Shown: positions 44,601 to 54,871 of the stretch, one piece after another | Numbering within the stretch: position 1 is the stretch's first letter | Layout: each line of letters begins with the position of its first letter | Notes under the pieces: model-generated | What the model was told of the DNA's origin: nothing | Database searches by the model: none | Seen by the model: the letters and a program-made list of their open reading frames with translations, nothing else | Translations under genes and position numbers: made by a program | NCBI GenBank assembly: GCA_947442255.1 | Contig: CANEVO010000004.1 | Span: forward strand, 1-64,000 | Direction of reading: 5' to 3' | Source of the DNA: Opitutia bacterium | GTDB lineage: Bacteria; Verrucomicrobiota; Verrucomicrobiae; Opitutales; Opitutaceae | Length of the DNA: 64,000 bases

Positions 44601-46351
44601 GCGACGGACAGATCCGGCGCGCCGCTCGTGCGGTCGCCGGCGCGGGGCTAGGGTGGATCCTGGCGATGCTCGGCGGGCTTTCCTCGCACGCGGCGGAAGC
44701 GGCGGCGGCTTCCGCGGAGCCGGTGATCGAGTTGCCACCGATGATCGTGACGGAATCGTCGAAGGGGCCGCCCTGGCTTTACGCCCAGACGAGCGCGGGC
44801 GAATTCCTGTCACGCTGTTCCCAGTCAACGACGCGCGAATTCATCGAAACGCGGCAGCGGCTCGTTCACATCCTGCAGGTTTTGGTGCCGGAGGCGTTTT
44901 TCGTCAAAATGGATGTGCCCTCGGTCACGGTCCTCGACGCCTTGGGGTCGCGACCGGCGGGCAACGACGCAGTGATCCAAGACATGCTGAAACAGGAGCG
45001 GGAGGTGAGTCGGGGACAGAGCGGTGCCAATTTGTCCGATCCATTGCGCGGGCGGGGAGGGCGCGGACGCGTGCAATTTCTGCCCAACCTGCGGCTGGAG
45101 GATCGCGACATGACGGCTTTGTTCGCCTATCTCGACGACACTAATTTCGACGGCTCGCGTCTGTTCTTATCGCCGGACTACGTGCGATTCATGCTGCAGC
45201 GGCGCACGCCGATGCTACCGCCTTGGGTGATCGAGGGGGTCTTGGCGATCTACGGGCAGACGAATCTGGCCGCCGATCCGATTACGATCCGCGCCTTCGA
45301 GTGGCTTTCGCCCGCGGAGTCCCGGGCACTCGAACGCGATCCCGAGCGGCCGCGAGTGTTGTTGGCCATGGCTGACCTGTTTGCGCCCGGGGCGCGGCTG
45401 GGCGCGGCGGCGGACGACCTGCGGGTAAAAGTCTGGCGGGCACAGGTGGCGCTCTTCGTGCGGTGGGCCCTGGACTCGCGGCATTCGGGGATGCGCGAGG
45501 CATTTTGGAAATTTGCCGCGCGCGCAGCCGAGGAGCCGGTGACAGAAGCCATGTTCGAACAGTGTTTCGGTTTCGGTTTTTCGGAAATGCGCGACCGCCT
45601 GAGCGATTATCTCCCGCGCGCCGTCAGGGATTCGCTGCGACTTCCCCGGGGTAAATTACCCCAGATTCCCCGGCCGGAAGTGAGCAAGGCGACGCCCGAG
45701 CAGATTGCGCGGTTGCGCGGCGAATGGGAGCGCATGGAGGTGCCCTACGTAAAGGCCCGGCATGCCTCGTTCGCGGGCCGCTATGCGGATCAGGCCCGCC
45801 GCACCCTCGGTCGCGTGGTGGCCCAGGGCGATGCCGATCCGCGCGTGGTGGCGGCGTTGGGATTATGCGAGCTCGATGCGGGCGATGAAAAGAAGGCGCG
45901 GGGCTTTTTGGAGGCGGCGGTGGCGGCCAACGTCTGGCGCCCCCGCGCGTATTACGAGCTCGCCCGATTACGCTACACGGAGCTGAGCGGGGCGGATGCA
46001 AACGCGCGGCAATTTTCGGCCGAGGAGCTCACCCCGGTCGTGTCCCTGTTACGGATCGCGATCACGCGGGCGCCCCCGCTGCCGGAGGCCTACGTGCTGC
46101 TGGCCGAAGCCTGGCTGCGCTGCCGCACCGCTCCACCCGAGGAGGATCTCGTTACGCTTGCCAAGGGGGCGGCTGCCTTTGGCCGGCTGCCTTTGATCAG
46201 CCATCGCGTCGCACTGCTCCACCTCGCCCATGGCAAAACGGCGGAAGCCGCGCGCTTGCTCGGTCAAGCGATGGACCGCACGGACGATCCGGAAACACGG
46301 GCGGCCTTGGCGGAGTTGCAGGATTTGATGGGTCGACGGCGTTCGCCGTGA
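44597..46351 (+). CDS. Exported peptidase-MA/DUF1570-like TPR protein with degenerate metal site
   Basis: 584 residues with signal peptide (GLGWILAMLGGLSSHAAEA). The start PPWLYAQTSAGEFLSRCSQ then REFIETRQRLVHIL follows the DUF1570/peptidase-MA layout. LPPWVIEGVLAIYG matches the family's LPxWLxEGLAEYY; about 15 residues earlier, where HExxH is expected, it has PDYVR (residues about 193-197), so zinc cannot bind there. The C-terminal third has TPR-like helices (AALGLCELDAGDEKKARGFL, AYVLLAEAWLRC). Translation is coupled to the S9-like gene by ATGA overlap. Both may work together as non-catalytic binding proteins. Confidence 0.72.
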   Translation: MSDGQIRRAARAVAGAGLGWILAMLGGLSSHAAEAAAASAEPVIELPPMIVTESSKGPPWLYAQTSAGEFLSRCSQSTTREFIETRQRLVHILQVLVPEAFFVKMDVPSVTVLDALGSRPAGNDAVIQDMLKQEREVSRGQSGANLSDPLRGRGGRGRVQFLPNLRLEDRDMTALFAYLDDTNFDGSRLFLSPDYVRFMLQRRTPMLPPWVIEGVLAIYGQTNLAADPITIRAFEWLSPAESRALERDPERPRVLLAMADLFAPGARLGAAADDLRVKVWRAQVALFVRWALDSRHSGMREAFWKFAARAAEEPVTEAMFEQCFGFGFSEMRDRLSDYLPRAVRDSLRLPRGKLPQIPRPEVSKATPEQIARLRGEWERMEVPYVKARHASFAGRYADQARRTLGRVVAQGDADPRVVAALGLCELDAGDEKKARGFLEAAVAANVWRPRAYYELARLRYTELSGADANARQFSAEELTPVVSLLRIAITRAPPLPEAYVLLAEAWLRCRTAPPEEDLVTLAKGAAAFGRLPLISHRVALLHLAHGKTAEAARLLGQAMDRTDDPETRAALAELQDLMGRRRSP

Positions 46352-46352
46352 T

Positions 46353-46367
46353 GCCGGATCATCCGGC
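46353..46367. terminator. Possible bidirectional terminator between convergent genes
   Basis: GCCGGA-TCA-TCCGGC directly after the TPR gene stop. A second hairpin (CGCCACC at 46381 with GGTGGCG at 46396) follows and overlaps the end of the convergent helicase gene. Neither has a proper T-tract, so only weak support. Confidence 0.3.
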
Positions 46368-46392
46368 GCGATGAACGCTGCGCCACCGGGCG

Positions 46393-48993
46393 TCAGGTGG
46401 CGCCGATCACCGCGACGGTTTCGCAATGGAGCACGGCGCGGTTTAGATTGCGGGAATCGGCCAGGGATATCGTGAACCGCGCTTCCCAGTCGTTGAGCTC
46501 CGCCGGGTCGATCAGCACTTGGGCTGCGGTCCAGCCCGTTTCGCCGCTCTCTTCCGTCCAGTGCGTGTGTTTCACGGAGCGGCCTTCGGGGTCGAGCCGG
46601 AAGCGGCCGCGGGCATCGAAATACGGGGCGAAGGCCGCGGCGATGCGGCGGCCCTCCGGGGTCGCGGGCTCGCCTTCAGCGGCGACCGTGGCTTCGCCGG
46701 TGCGCAGCCGTGACGCGGCGCTTTCAAAGTCGCGGGCGGCCACGTCCTGCAGGAAGCCGAAGATCGCGGTGCGCACGAGCCGGCGAAAAGCCGCGACGTC
46801 GCGGGTGATATCGAATGCGGCGGGGCGGGCGGGCTTATCGGCGGTGTCCGCGCCGATGAAGGCCGGATTGCGCAGGCGCTCCCATTCCTCCAGCAGGCTG
46901 GAATCGATGCCGCGGATCAATTCGCGGAAATAGTCCTCCATCTCGATCACGCCTTCGGTTTTCGCGTTTTCCGGGACCGTCTGGCTGAGCACCTTCCAGA
47001 CTTGGGAGAGATGGCGCAACAGCAGGCCTTCGCTGCGCTGCAGGCCATATTCCCGGACGTATTCCGAGAACGACAGGTAACGTTCGAACATTTCCCGGGC
47101 GATCGATTTCGGGCGGACGTTTTCCTGTTCCACCCACGGGTGGGCGGCCAAGAACGCGTTGAAGGTTTCGTAGAGAAATTCCCGCAGGGGTTTCGGGTGC
47201 TCGACTTCCTCCAGTTTTTCCATGCGTTCGTCGTAGGAAACGCCGGCGGCCCGCAACTCCTCGATTTTCTCGCCCTTCAATTTGTCCACTTGCCGGCGAA
47301 GAATCGCATCCGGATCCTCGACGATCGCCTCGCACAAGGTAAGGACGTTGAACGGATAGTCCGGCGACTCGCGATCCAGCAGCGGCAGCGTGTCGATCAG
47401 GTAGAGCGACAGCGCCTGGTGCAGCGAAAAATCATCCTGCAGCTCGACGTTGACGCGGAGTTTGCGCGGCGTGGCCACTCCGGCCGGGGGTGCGGGAGTA
47501 TTCCGCGGTACGATCTCGACGATCTTGCGGTCGATCAAGGCGCGGAAGAGTTGCCATGCGCGTTTGCGCAGCGCGCGCTTGCGATGCGGCGTCTCGTGCG
47601 AATTGCGGATGATTTGCTGCATCGCGCGACATCCGTCGGAGTCCCGGCCGAGGACGAGCAGCAGCATCCCGTGCGACACGTCGAATCGGGAAACGAGTTC
47701 CTCGGCGGGCGCGGTGCGGAGGCGCTCGAAGGTTTTTGCATCCCACCCGATCGCCCCTTCCGGGGCGCGTTGCTTCACGAGTTTCTTCTGCTTTTTGGGA
47801 TCGTTCGCGGCCTTCCCCTCCGCGCGCTTGTTTTCGACGACGTGCTCCGGGGCCTGTACGATCACGTAGCCCCTGTCGTCGTAACCCTTGCGTCCGGCCC
47901 GGCCGGAGATCTGGCGGAAATCGCGCACGCTGAGGATGGCGGCTTTCTTGCCGTCGTATTTCCAGAGCTGGGTGAAGACGACGGTGCGGATCGGCACGTT
48001 GATCCCGACGCCGAGGGTGTCGGTGCCGCAGATGAGCTTGAGCAGGCCCTTTTGCGCGAGCTGTTCGACGAGGATCCGGTATTTCGGCAGCAACCCGGCG
48101 TGGTGCACCCCGATGCCATGGCGCAGCCACCGCCGGATTTCCCGGCCATAGGGACTGGTGAAACGCACACGTTCCAGCTCTGCCTGCAACGTCGCTTTCT
48201 CCTCCTTCGAGCACACGTTGAGGCTCATCAGGCTTTGCGCCGCATCGCTCGCGGAACGCTGGGTGAAGTAGACGAGATATACCGGCGCGCGCTTCTGCGT
48301 CAGCAAATCGGCCACGCGTTCGGTGAGCGGCGTGTCGCAGTACTCGAACTCGAGCGGCACCGGGCGGCGATCGCTGCGCACCGTCACCGACGGCGCGCCG
48401 GTCAGGCGGGTCATTTCCCTTTCGAAAAAATCGGTCGCGCCGAGCGTGGCCGACATCAGTAGAAACCGGACGCGCGGCATGGTGAGGAGCGGTACCTGCC
48501 AGGCGTAGCCGCGCTCCGCGTCGGAATAGTAGTGGAACTCGTCCATGATCACCGCGCGAATGTCGCTCTGTTCCCCGCGATGCAGCGCGATGTTGGCGAG
48601 GATTTCGGCGGTGCAGCACAGGATGGGCGCGCGGGGATTGACGCTGGCATCGCCGGTCATCATGCCGACGTTCTCGGGCCCGAAGTCGCGGCAGAGGGAC
48701 AGAAACTTCTCGTTAACCAGCGCCTTGATCGGGCAGGTGTAAACGGAACGCTCGCCGGCGCAGAGCGCCTTGAAATGAAAGGCGGCGGCGACGAGCGATT
48801 TACCGGAGCCGGTCGGCGTGTTGAGGATCACGTTGCGGTCGCCCAAGAGCTCAAGAATCGCCTCCTCCTGTTCCGGGTAGAGTTCAAGCCCCCGCGCGGC
48901 GATCACGCTCAGGAAGCGTTCGAGCACGGCATCTGCGCCCGGATTCCCGGGCAGGGGCGCGAGCGGCGCGGCAGGTGCGGAGGAGGACGGCAT
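46393..48993 (-). CDS. DEAD/DEAH-box superfamily II helicase with DUF3516 C-terminal domain
   Basis: 866 residues from the ATG at 48993 (an upstream ATG at 49023 is possible). Motifs in order: Walker [16 protein letters not shown], Ib CTAEIL, II DEFHYY, III LMSATLG, IV to [23 protein letters not shown] and [16 protein letters not shown]. The rest matches the DUF3516 part of Ski2/Mtr4-like bacterial helicases (HelY type). RNA or DNA unwinding is predicted; the exact substrate is unknown. Convergent with the TPR gene. Confidence 0.92.
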   Translation of the reverse strand: MPSSSAPAAPLAPLPGNPGADAVLERFLSVIAARGLELYPEQEEAILELLGDRNVILNTPTGSGKSLVAAAFHFKALCAGERSVYTCPIKALVNEKFLSLCRDFGPENVGMMTGDASVNPRAPILCCTAEILANIALHRGEQSDIRAVIMDEFHYYSDAERGYAWQVPLLTMPRVRFLLMSATLGATDFFEREMTRLTGAPSVTVRSDRRPVPLEFEYCDTPLTERVADLLTQKRAPVYLVYFTQRSASDAAQSLMSLNVCSKEEKATLQAELERVRFTSPYGREIRRWLRHGIGVHHAGLLPKYRILVEQLAQKGLLKLICGTDTLGVGINVPIRTVVFTQLWKYDGKKAAILSVRDFRQISGRAGRKGYDDRGYVIVQAPEHVVENKRAEGKAANDPKKQKKLVKQRAPEGAIGWDAKTFERLRTAPAEELVSRFDVSHGMLLLVLGRDSDGCRAMQQIIRNSHETPHRKRALRKRAWQLFRALIDRKIVEIVPRNTPAPPAGVATPRKLRVNVELQDDFSLHQALSLYLIDTLPLLDRESPDYPFNVLTLCEAIVEDPDAILRRQVDKLKGEKIEELRAAGVSYDERMEKLEEVEHPKPLREFLYETFNAFLAAHPWVEQENVRPKSIAREMFERYLSFSEYVREYGLQRSEGLLLRHLSQVWKVLSQTVPENAKTEGVIEMEDYFRELIRGIDSSLLEEWERLRNPAFIGADTADKPARPAAFDITRDVAAFRRLVRTAIFGFLQDVAARDFESAASRLRTGEATVAAEGEPATPEGRRIAAAFAPYFDARGRFRLDPEGRSVKHTHWTEESGETGWTAAQVLIDPAELNDWEARFTISLADSRNLNRAVLHCETVAVIGAT

Positions 48994-49120
48994 TCGTGCC
49001 AAAAGGCGCAGCGGCCTGCACAAGAGTCAACGTTGCGGCGCACCCGGCTGCATGGCAGGGTAATCCCCGGAGGCTGATCAAATCAGGGGAGCCTTGAGGG
49101 CTTTTTTGGTCCAATGCCGG

Positions 49121-49917
49121 ATGACCTCCCAACCGAAGGTGCTCAAGGGTCCGGTTAAACTGAAACGTTTCGCCGCCACCTACGCCGGGCGGTGCGACAA
49201 GGAAAAGACCAAGCACCGAGCCGAGGGACTTCGCCGGCGGATCGGAACATTGCAGGAATTACTCTACGCGAACTCGAAGCAGGCGGTTCTGCTGCTGTTT
49301 CAAGGCGTCGATGCGAGCGGGAAGGATGGGGCGATCCGCAGCGTGCTGCAGGAAGTCAATCCGGCGGGAGTCGAGACGACGAACTTCAAGGTCCCATCGG
49401 CGGAGGAAAGCGCCCATGATTTTTTGTGGCGGGTGCATCGCGCGATCCCGCGCCGGGGCAACATCGGCGTCTTCAATAATTTTCATTACGAGGCCGTGCT
49501 CGTGGAGCGGGTCCACGGTGGGTTGCCGGAACGCGCAGTGAAGCAACGTTACCGGCAGATCGTCGATTTCGAGCGGATGCTGGGGGAGAACGGCGTCGTC
49601 GGGTTAAAATTGTTTCTGCATCTGGGTCGCGCCGATCAGCGAAAGCGCTTCGAGGAGCGCCTCGTTATCCCGCGGAAGAAATGGAAGTTCTCCGCCGGCG
49701 ATCTCGAGATTCGCGGCGCTGGAAAGAGTATATGTCCGTTTACGAGGACATGCTAAATACGACCAGCCATCCCGCGGCGCGCTGGCATCTCGTGCCCGCC
49801 GATCACAATTGGTATCGCGATTTCGTGGTGGCAGACACGGTGGTGCGCGCGATGAAAGCGCTGAATCTCAAGTGGCCCGAACCGCGGGAAAAATTTTCGA
49901 AGCTTAAAATCAAATAA
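49121..49917 (+). pseudogene. Polyphosphate kinase 2 family gene with a frameshift
   Basis: Starts MTSQPKVLKGPVKLKRFAATYAGR; PPK2 features are LLLFQGVDASGKDGAIRSVLQEVNPAGVE (Walker A), RGNIGVFNNFHYEAVLVERVHG, LKLFLHLGRADQRKRFEERL and PRKKWKFSAGDLEIR. At about 49712 the coding frame shifts by one base; the next frame continues RWKEYMSVYEDMLNTTSHPA, then RWHLVPADHNWYRDFVVADTVV and stops at 49917. Corrected, it is a ~265-residue class III-like PPK2 (polyP/nucleotide phosphotransferase). The Walker B box reads FNNFHYEAV instead of FNRSHYEDV, so key residues may be altered too. A true pseudogene or a consensus error near GCGGCG are both possible. Confidence 0.8.
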
Positions 49918-49992
49918 CGAAAACAGCTTCGCCCGGTCGCCGGTTCGGTGGCGCGGAAGGGGCTGCGAATCGCAACCGTCCTTTTCGAGTGT

Positions 49993-51411
49993 TCAGCGCC
50001 CGGTCCGATCGCGATTCCATCCGCGAGCGTTGGGCGCGTTGCGGTCCGATTTTTCGGTCGCAACCGGGGAACCATCCTTGGCTGTGGCTGTAACGGCCGA
50101 TGCCGGTGAGGCCGGAGGCGGCGGTGCCCAACTCAGGCGAGGCGTCGCCGTGGGTTGAGAAGCCCCAGCGGCGCGTGCCGTTGGGGCGGAACCTGATGAG
50201 GTGGTCGATCCAACGCGGTGTCCTCGCCCGGCGATTTCGTTTCCCTGACCGGCGTTCCGGTGATTGCGGAGCGCGGATTGTGCGGGAATCTCGTTGGCCG
50301 GTCGGGGCGAGGGGAGTGGCGGTGGCAGCGGGTTGGCCAATGCCAGGCGCGGGCCTGAGGCGGCAGTTGAAGCGGGCGGTTGGACGTAGGCTGGCGCCGA
50401 GGGGCCAAAGTTCCGGTGCCGGGGCGTCGCCAACGCCGTGTCCGCTGCTACGGGCCACTGGCCGGGCCGGGCTGGCCGCGTATGCGTGGAGAGATTTTCT
50501 GGCGTGGCCGGGTTGTATGGAGGTCGTTGGACTCGCGGCGCTGTGAAATTTGCGTAAGTCGTCGTTCGAGCCGTGTCAGGCGCGTCGAGCTGGGGCCTCG
50601 GATTTCGGCTCGGTCGCGAAACCCAGGAGGAGTGCGCCGGTGGAATCCACGGTCGGAAATAATTCCGGTTGTTGGCGAAAGGAACGTGAGTGGTTGGCGC
50701 GGACCGGGACCAAGATTCTCGGCAGTCGCTCCAGTGACGAGCGCGGTCGGGTCGGTTGACGAAGTTGACTCGCCGCCGGTTCCAATCGACGCCGTAGGAC
50801 AGCCAGAGTCCGGTCGCGTAGGCGGGGCTGAAGCTGAAAAAAGAGTTGGGGTAATAGGAACGCGAACCATACATCGCCAGTGGATCGTAGTAGGGAACGT
50901 AGATGACGTCGGGTTGCGCGGGGATGATGCTGATGGCATCCGGTTGCACGATGACCTGCTGCTGCGGCGTGTCCGCCAGGGTGCCCGCGGCTCGGGCTTT
51001 GGCGCGGAGACGCTGCACGGCGTTCATCACGTCCGCCGGCTGGGCGATGAAGGCTTTCCCGACCTGTTTCGTCCACGTGAGATTCCGATCCAGCCAATTC
51101 AGCACCTCGGCGTAGTGCGTTAGTGATTTCACGCTGTCGTCCCACGCCCGGTTTTCCACTTGGGAACGGTCGGTGCCGTCCTGCAGGTAACGCACCGCGA
51201 GGACGATGTCGGCGGGCGCGGTCGTGGCGGGCAGGATCAATGCGATCAGGGCGTCGGGATAGAGCGCGATCGGGCCGAGAAGCTGATCCAGCTCCTCCGG
51301 GGAACGAAACGGCGATGCGGATGCCGCTTCTTGCGCCGGCGGCGGACTATCCTGTGCCTGCAGAAAAGCTCCGCATCCCAGAACCAACCAGAAGGAGAAA
51401 AGCGTTTTCAT
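49993..51411 (-). CDS. Secreted DUF3300 protein
   Basis: 472 residues with signal peptide TLFSFWLVLGCGAFLQAQD. Residues 35-190 match DUF3300: EELDQLLGPIALYPDALIALILPATTAPADIV, YAEVLNWLDRNLTWTKQVGKAF, QPADVMNAVQRLR, PDVIYVPYYDP. The remaining half is a Pro/Ala/Arg/Ser-rich, probably unstructured region. Function unknown. A small basic open frame (51463-51654) lies upstream on the same strand but has too little support to annotate. Confidence 0.88.
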   Translation of the reverse strand: MKTLFSFWLVLGCGAFLQAQDSPPPAQEAASASPFRSPEELDQLLGPIALYPDALIALILPATTAPADIVLAVRYLQDGTDRSQVENRAWDDSVKSLTHYAEVLNWLDRNLTWTKQVGKAFIAQPADVMNAVQRLRAKARAAGTLADTPQQQVIVQPDAISIIPAQPDVIYVPYYDPLAMYGSRSYYPNSFFSFSPAYATGLWLSYGVDWNRRRVNFVNRPDRARHWSDCRESWSRSAPTTHVPFANNRNYFRPWIPPAHSSWVSRPSRNPRPQLDAPDTARTTTYANFTAPRVQRPPYNPATPENLSTHTRPARPGQWPVAADTALATPRHRNFGPSAPAYVQPPASTAASGPRLALANPLPPPLPSPRPANEIPAQSALRNHRNAGQGNEIAGRGHRVGSTTSSGSAPTARAAGASQPTATPRLSWAPPPPASPASAVTATAKDGSPVATEKSDRNAPNARGWNRDRTGR

Positions 51412-51699
51412 GGGAGGAGGGGACCGCGGGTTGGAATTTGCGCCGGGGAGACGAGGGGCCCGCTACTTGCGACGAACCCCGCCGGGCCGAAATTCATATT
51501 TGTTGAACATAGTTTGTGGCGGCTTGCCCGGCAGCGCAATCGGCTGCCGTCTTTCTGCCGCTTTGGCCTGCATCACCGGACCTTGCAGCAGTTTTCCTCG
51601 GGGGGCTGAGGGTGTGCCCGGCGAAAAATGTATCGCGCGGGCTAGGTAGAGCATCTTGCATGCCCCGGGTTTTCATCTTCAACCCGTAGCTTCCCGATC

Positions 51700-52575
51700 A
51701 TGTCCGCTTCGCTCTCGATCGCATTTGTTGGCACCGGTGTCATGGGCCGCAGCATGGCCGGCCATCTTCAAAAAGCGGGCCACCGCCTGCATGTTCACAA
51801 TCGGACGAAAGAAAAGGCCCAGGCGTTGCTCGACGGCGGTGCAGTCTGGCACGATTCGGCTGGCGCAGCGGCGGCCGAGGCCGACGTGGTGATCACCATG
51901 CTGGGGTTTCCGACCGACGTGGAAGCGAGCTACCTCGGCGCAGGCGGCATCATCGAGCGCGCCAAACCCGGGGCACTGCTCATCGACATGACGACTTCGA
52001 GTCCGGTGCTCGCGCGGCGGATCGCGGCGGCGGCGGACAAGCGGGGCCTCGCGGCGCTCGACGCGCCGGTGTCTGGCGGTGACATTGGCGCCCGCGAAGC
52101 GCGGCTGGTGATTATGACCGGCGGTGCCGCGGCGGTCTTTGAACGGGCCAAGCCGCTTTTCGAATTAATGGGCAAAAATATCGCCCTTCTCGGTGCTCCC
52201 GGCGCAGGGCAGCATTGCAAGATGGCCAATCAGATCGCGGTGGCAGTTGGCATGGTGTCGTGGTGCGAAGCGCTCGCTTATGCCCGCCAGGCGGGACTCG
52301 ACCCTGCGGCGGTGCATGCGAGCATCAGCGGTGGCGCGGCCGGCGGCTGGGCGATGACGAATCTTGCGCCGCGCGCACTCAGCGAAAACTTTGCGCCGGG
52401 CTTTTACGTAAAGCACATCTTGAAGGACATGCGCATTGCCTTGGAAAGCGCAGCCGAGATGAAACTCGAGGTCCCCGGTCTCACGTGTGCCAAGAAACTC
52501 TACGACCAGGTCGCCGCCCGCGGCTGGGAAGACTGCGGCACGCAGGCACTCTACCGGCTTTATATTTCCATGTGA
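51700..52575 (+). CDS. Tartronate-semialdehyde/3-hydroxyisobutyrate reductase-like dehydrogenase
   Basis: 291 residues. Rossmann motif FVGTGVMGRSMAGHLQKAGH, substrate site DAPVSGGDIGAREA, catalytic Lys in GQHCKMANQI. Beta-hydroxyacid dehydrogenase family. With the aldolase and dehydratase downstream the likely role is reduction of tartronate semialdehyde to glycerate (GarR-like), but 3-hydroxyisobutyrate dehydrogenase is not excluded. First gene of the cluster; the 288 bases upstream hold no clear gene. Confidence 0.85.
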   Translation: MSASLSIAFVGTGVMGRSMAGHLQKAGHRLHVHNRTKEKAQALLDGGAVWHDSAGAAAAEADVVITMLGFPTDVEASYLGAGGIIERAKPGALLIDMTTSSPVLARRIAAAADKRGLAALDAPVSGGDIGAREARLVIMTGGAAAVFERAKPLFELMGKNIALLGAPGAGQHCKMANQIAVAVGMVSWCEALAYARQAGLDPAAVHASISGGAAGGWAMTNLAPRALSENFAPGFYVKHILKDMRIALESAAEMKLEVPGLTCAKKLYDQVAARGWEDCGTQALYRLYISM

Positions 52576-52637
52576 TTCGACCGCGGAAGACGGCCAGCCG
52601 CCCCGGTTCGCATGCATCGGTCTAATTTTTACTCCCC

Positions 52638-53405
52638 ATGAAACTCCCTCCTGACTTCCGGAAACGGGTGCTCGCACGCGAATGGCTGTGCGGCACATTT
52701 TTAAATCTGGGCTCGCCGATCACGGTCGAGATCGCCGGCTTGGCCGGATTTGACTGGATCTTGATCGACCATGAGCACGGTCCGGGTGGGCAGGACACTC
52801 TGCTGCACCAACTCCACGCGGCCTCGGCTACGCCGGCGGTTCCGATCGTGCGCATTGCGGCGAACGAAACTCCGCGTTTCAAGCGGGTCCTCGACATGGG
52901 GGCGCTCGGCGTGATGGTGCCGTGGGTCAGCACGGTGGCGGAAGCCACTTCGGCGGTCAGCGCGATGCGTTATCCGCCACACGGCATTCGCGGAGTGGCG
53001 AAGTTCAACCGCGGCGCCGGCTTCGGCGGAGACTTCGAAGAGTATTACGCTCACGCGAATGAGCGCCTCCTGACGGTGATCCAGATCGAAACCCCGGAGG
53101 CCGTGGCGAACATCGATGCGATCGCCGCCGTAGACGGCGCGGACGTGCTCTTCGTCGGTCCCACGGATCTGTCCTACAACATGGGCATCCGCGACCAGCT
53201 CGAGAGCCCGCGCTTCATCGAGACGCTTCAGAAGGTCAGCGACGCCGCCAAGAAGCACGGCAAGGCCGCGGGGATCCTGGTGCACAACAATGCGCTGGTG
53301 CCCAAGGTGCGCGACCTCGGCTACACCTTCGTCGCGCTCGGCAGCGATGGCGGGTCGGTGCGCTCGGGACTGCTTTCGATCGTCGCGACTTTGCGGGCGA
53401 AATAG
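52638..53405 (+). CDS. HpcH/HpaI-family aldolase
   Basis: 255 residues. Conserved LCGTFLNLGSPITVEIAGLAGFDWILIDHEHGPGG, ARG-equivalent RIAANETPRFKRVLDMGALGVMVPWV, and QIETPEAVANIDAIAAVDGADVLFVGPTDLSYNMG with the metal-binding Glu and Asp. Class II pyruvate aldolase; in D-glucarate catabolism the homologue GarL splits 5-keto-4-deoxy-D-glucarate to pyruvate and tartronate semialdehyde. Followed by an intrinsic terminator. Confidence 0.9.
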   Translation: MKLPPDFRKRVLAREWLCGTFLNLGSPITVEIAGLAGFDWILIDHEHGPGGQDTLLHQLHAASATPAVPIVRIAANETPRFKRVLDMGALGVMVPWVSTVAEATSAVSAMRYPPHGIRGVAKFNRGAGFGGDFEEYYAHANERLLTVIQIETPEAVANIDAIAAVDGADVLFVGPTDLSYNMGIRDQLESPRFIETLQKVSDAAKKHGKAAGILVHNNALVPKVRDLGYTFVALGSDGGSVRSGLLSIVATLRAK

Positions 53406-53426
53406 TTCCGGTTTGGCATTGCGAGT

Positions 53427-53453
53427 CCGCCCGGGCTACGGGCGGGCGTTTTC
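53427..53453 (+). terminator. Intrinsic terminator after the aldolase gene
   Basis: CCGCCCG (53427-53433), loop GGCTA, CGGGCGG (53439-53445), then GCGTTTTC. The spacing to the aldolase stop is about 20 bases. The following dehydratase may have its own promoter or be reached by read-through. Confidence 0.7.
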
Positions 53454-53512
53454 ATTCAATTCGAAACCCCGGGTTGCCGAGCCGCCGCGCGCTAGGCGAC
53501 GATGTGACCACC

Positions 53513-54799
53513 ATGAAAATCACCGAAATGCACGTCACGCCGGTCGCTTTGGGCGATCCGCCGTTGCTCAACGCCGCCGGACTCCACGCGCCGTATTGCC
53601 TGCGCACGGTGGTGGAGATCGTGGCGGACAACGGTCTCACCGGTGTCGCCGAGGTGCCGGGCAGTGCCGCGACGAATGCGAAACTTGGGGCGGCGCGGGC
53701 TGTCGCGCTCGGGCGCGATCCGCTCAACTGGCACGGGCTGCGGAGTGCATTGCGCACCCATTTTGGGACCGATGCGGCGGCGGCCCGCGGCGACAAGCCT
53801 TGGGATCAACGGGCATTGGTTCAGGTGGAGAGCGCGTTCGACGTCGCCTGTCTCGACCTCGCAGGGAAGGCGTTTGGCGTGCCGGTCGCGACGCTGTTGG
53901 GCGGCATAGTGCGCGAACGCGTGCCGTATTCGGCCTATCTCTTTTACAAATTTGAAGGCGCCGGCGGCCGGCTGGGCTTCGGGGTCGATCCGCATGCTCG
54001 GGGGTGGGATGCGGCGCGGCAGGCGGCGGCGCTCGATCCGGCCGGTGTGGTCGCGCAGGCGCATGCCATGGTGAAGGAATTCGGTTTCAAATCCATCAAG
54101 CTCAAGGGCGGTTGTTTCGAACCGGCCCAAGAGGTCGCCGCGATGAAGGCGCTGCGCGCGGCGTTTGGGCCCGACGTGCCGTTACGGCTCGATCCGAATG
54201 CGCTTTGGGCGGTCGGCACGGCGATCACCCACGGCCGCGAACTCGAAGGCGCACTTGAATACCTCGAGGATCCGGTGCGCGGTCAGGAAGCCATGGCTGC
54301 GGTGCGGGCCGCCGTGCGCCTGCCGCTGGCCACCAACATGTGCACGACGTCGTTTGACGATCTGCCCGGCAGCGTGCGCACCGGTTCGGAGGACATCATC
54401 CTGACCGATCATCACTATTGGGGCGGGTTGCGGGCCTCGATGGAACTTGCGGCCCACTGCCGCAATTTTGGACGGGGAGTCTCGATGCATTCGAACAATC
54501 ACGGCGGCATTTCGCTGGCGGCGATGACCCACTTGGGTGCGGCGATGCCGAATCTTTCCTATGCGCTCGACACCCACTATCCGTGGCAGTCGGAGGACTT
54601 TATCGTCGGCGGGCGGATGAAGATCGAGGACGGTTGCGTGACCCTGCCGAAAGGGCCGGGCCTCGGGGTCGAGCTCGACCGGGTGGCGCTGGCGAAGGCG
54701 CATGAGAATTTCAAACGTTGCGGACTGCCGGAGCGTAACGACGAGATCGAGATGCAGAAGAAAGTGCCGGGGTGGAAATTCGCGCAGACGCGGTGGTGA
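53513..54799 (+). CDS. Glucarate dehydratase-like enolase-superfamily enzyme
   Basis: 428 residues from the ATG at 53513. Catalytic pattern: SIKLKGG (Lys 196/198), LRLDPNALW (Asp227), LEDP (Glu252), ATNMCTTSF (Asn275), DHHYWGG (Asp299), MHSNNHGGIS (His326/330). The KxK plus His/Asp dyad and the DxHYWGG and SNNHxGIS motifs are typical of glucarate dehydratase (GudD), which makes 5-keto-4-deoxyglucarate. Together with the aldolase and reductase upstream it completes a diacid-sugar route. Confidence 0.87.
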   Translation: MKITEMHVTPVALGDPPLLNAAGLHAPYCLRTVVEIVADNGLTGVAEVPGSAATNAKLGAARAVALGRDPLNWHGLRSALRTHFGTDAAAARGDKPWDQRALVQVESAFDVACLDLAGKAFGVPVATLLGGIVRERVPYSAYLFYKFEGAGGRLGFGVDPHARGWDAARQAAALDPAGVVAQAHAMVKEFGFKSIKLKGGCFEPAQEVAAMKALRAAFGPDVPLRLDPNALWAVGTAITHGRELEGALEYLEDPVRGQEAMAAVRAAVRLPLATNMCTTSFDDLPGSVRTGSEDIILTDHHYWGGLRASMELAAHCRNFGRGVSMHSNNHGGISLAAMTHLGAAMPNLSYALDTHYPWQSEDFIVGGRMKIEDGCVTLPKGPGLGVELDRVALAKAHENFKRCGLPERNDEIEMQKKVPGWKFAQTRW

Positions 54800-54871
54800 A
54801 ACCCCAATCCGGGCGGCCGGGCCAGGTGGCGGCGCGGGGAAAATCGAACTGGATTCTTTCCGCCGCCCGGC

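Noticed and set aside
47002..48462. 486-residue plus-strand open frame opposite the helicase
   Set aside because: Mirror of the helicase codon pattern; the helicase on the minus strand has all motifs.
51463..51654. 63-residue basic open frame upstream of the DUF3300 gene
   Set aside because: No motif, no ribosome-binding site and no family pattern; not enough to call a gene.
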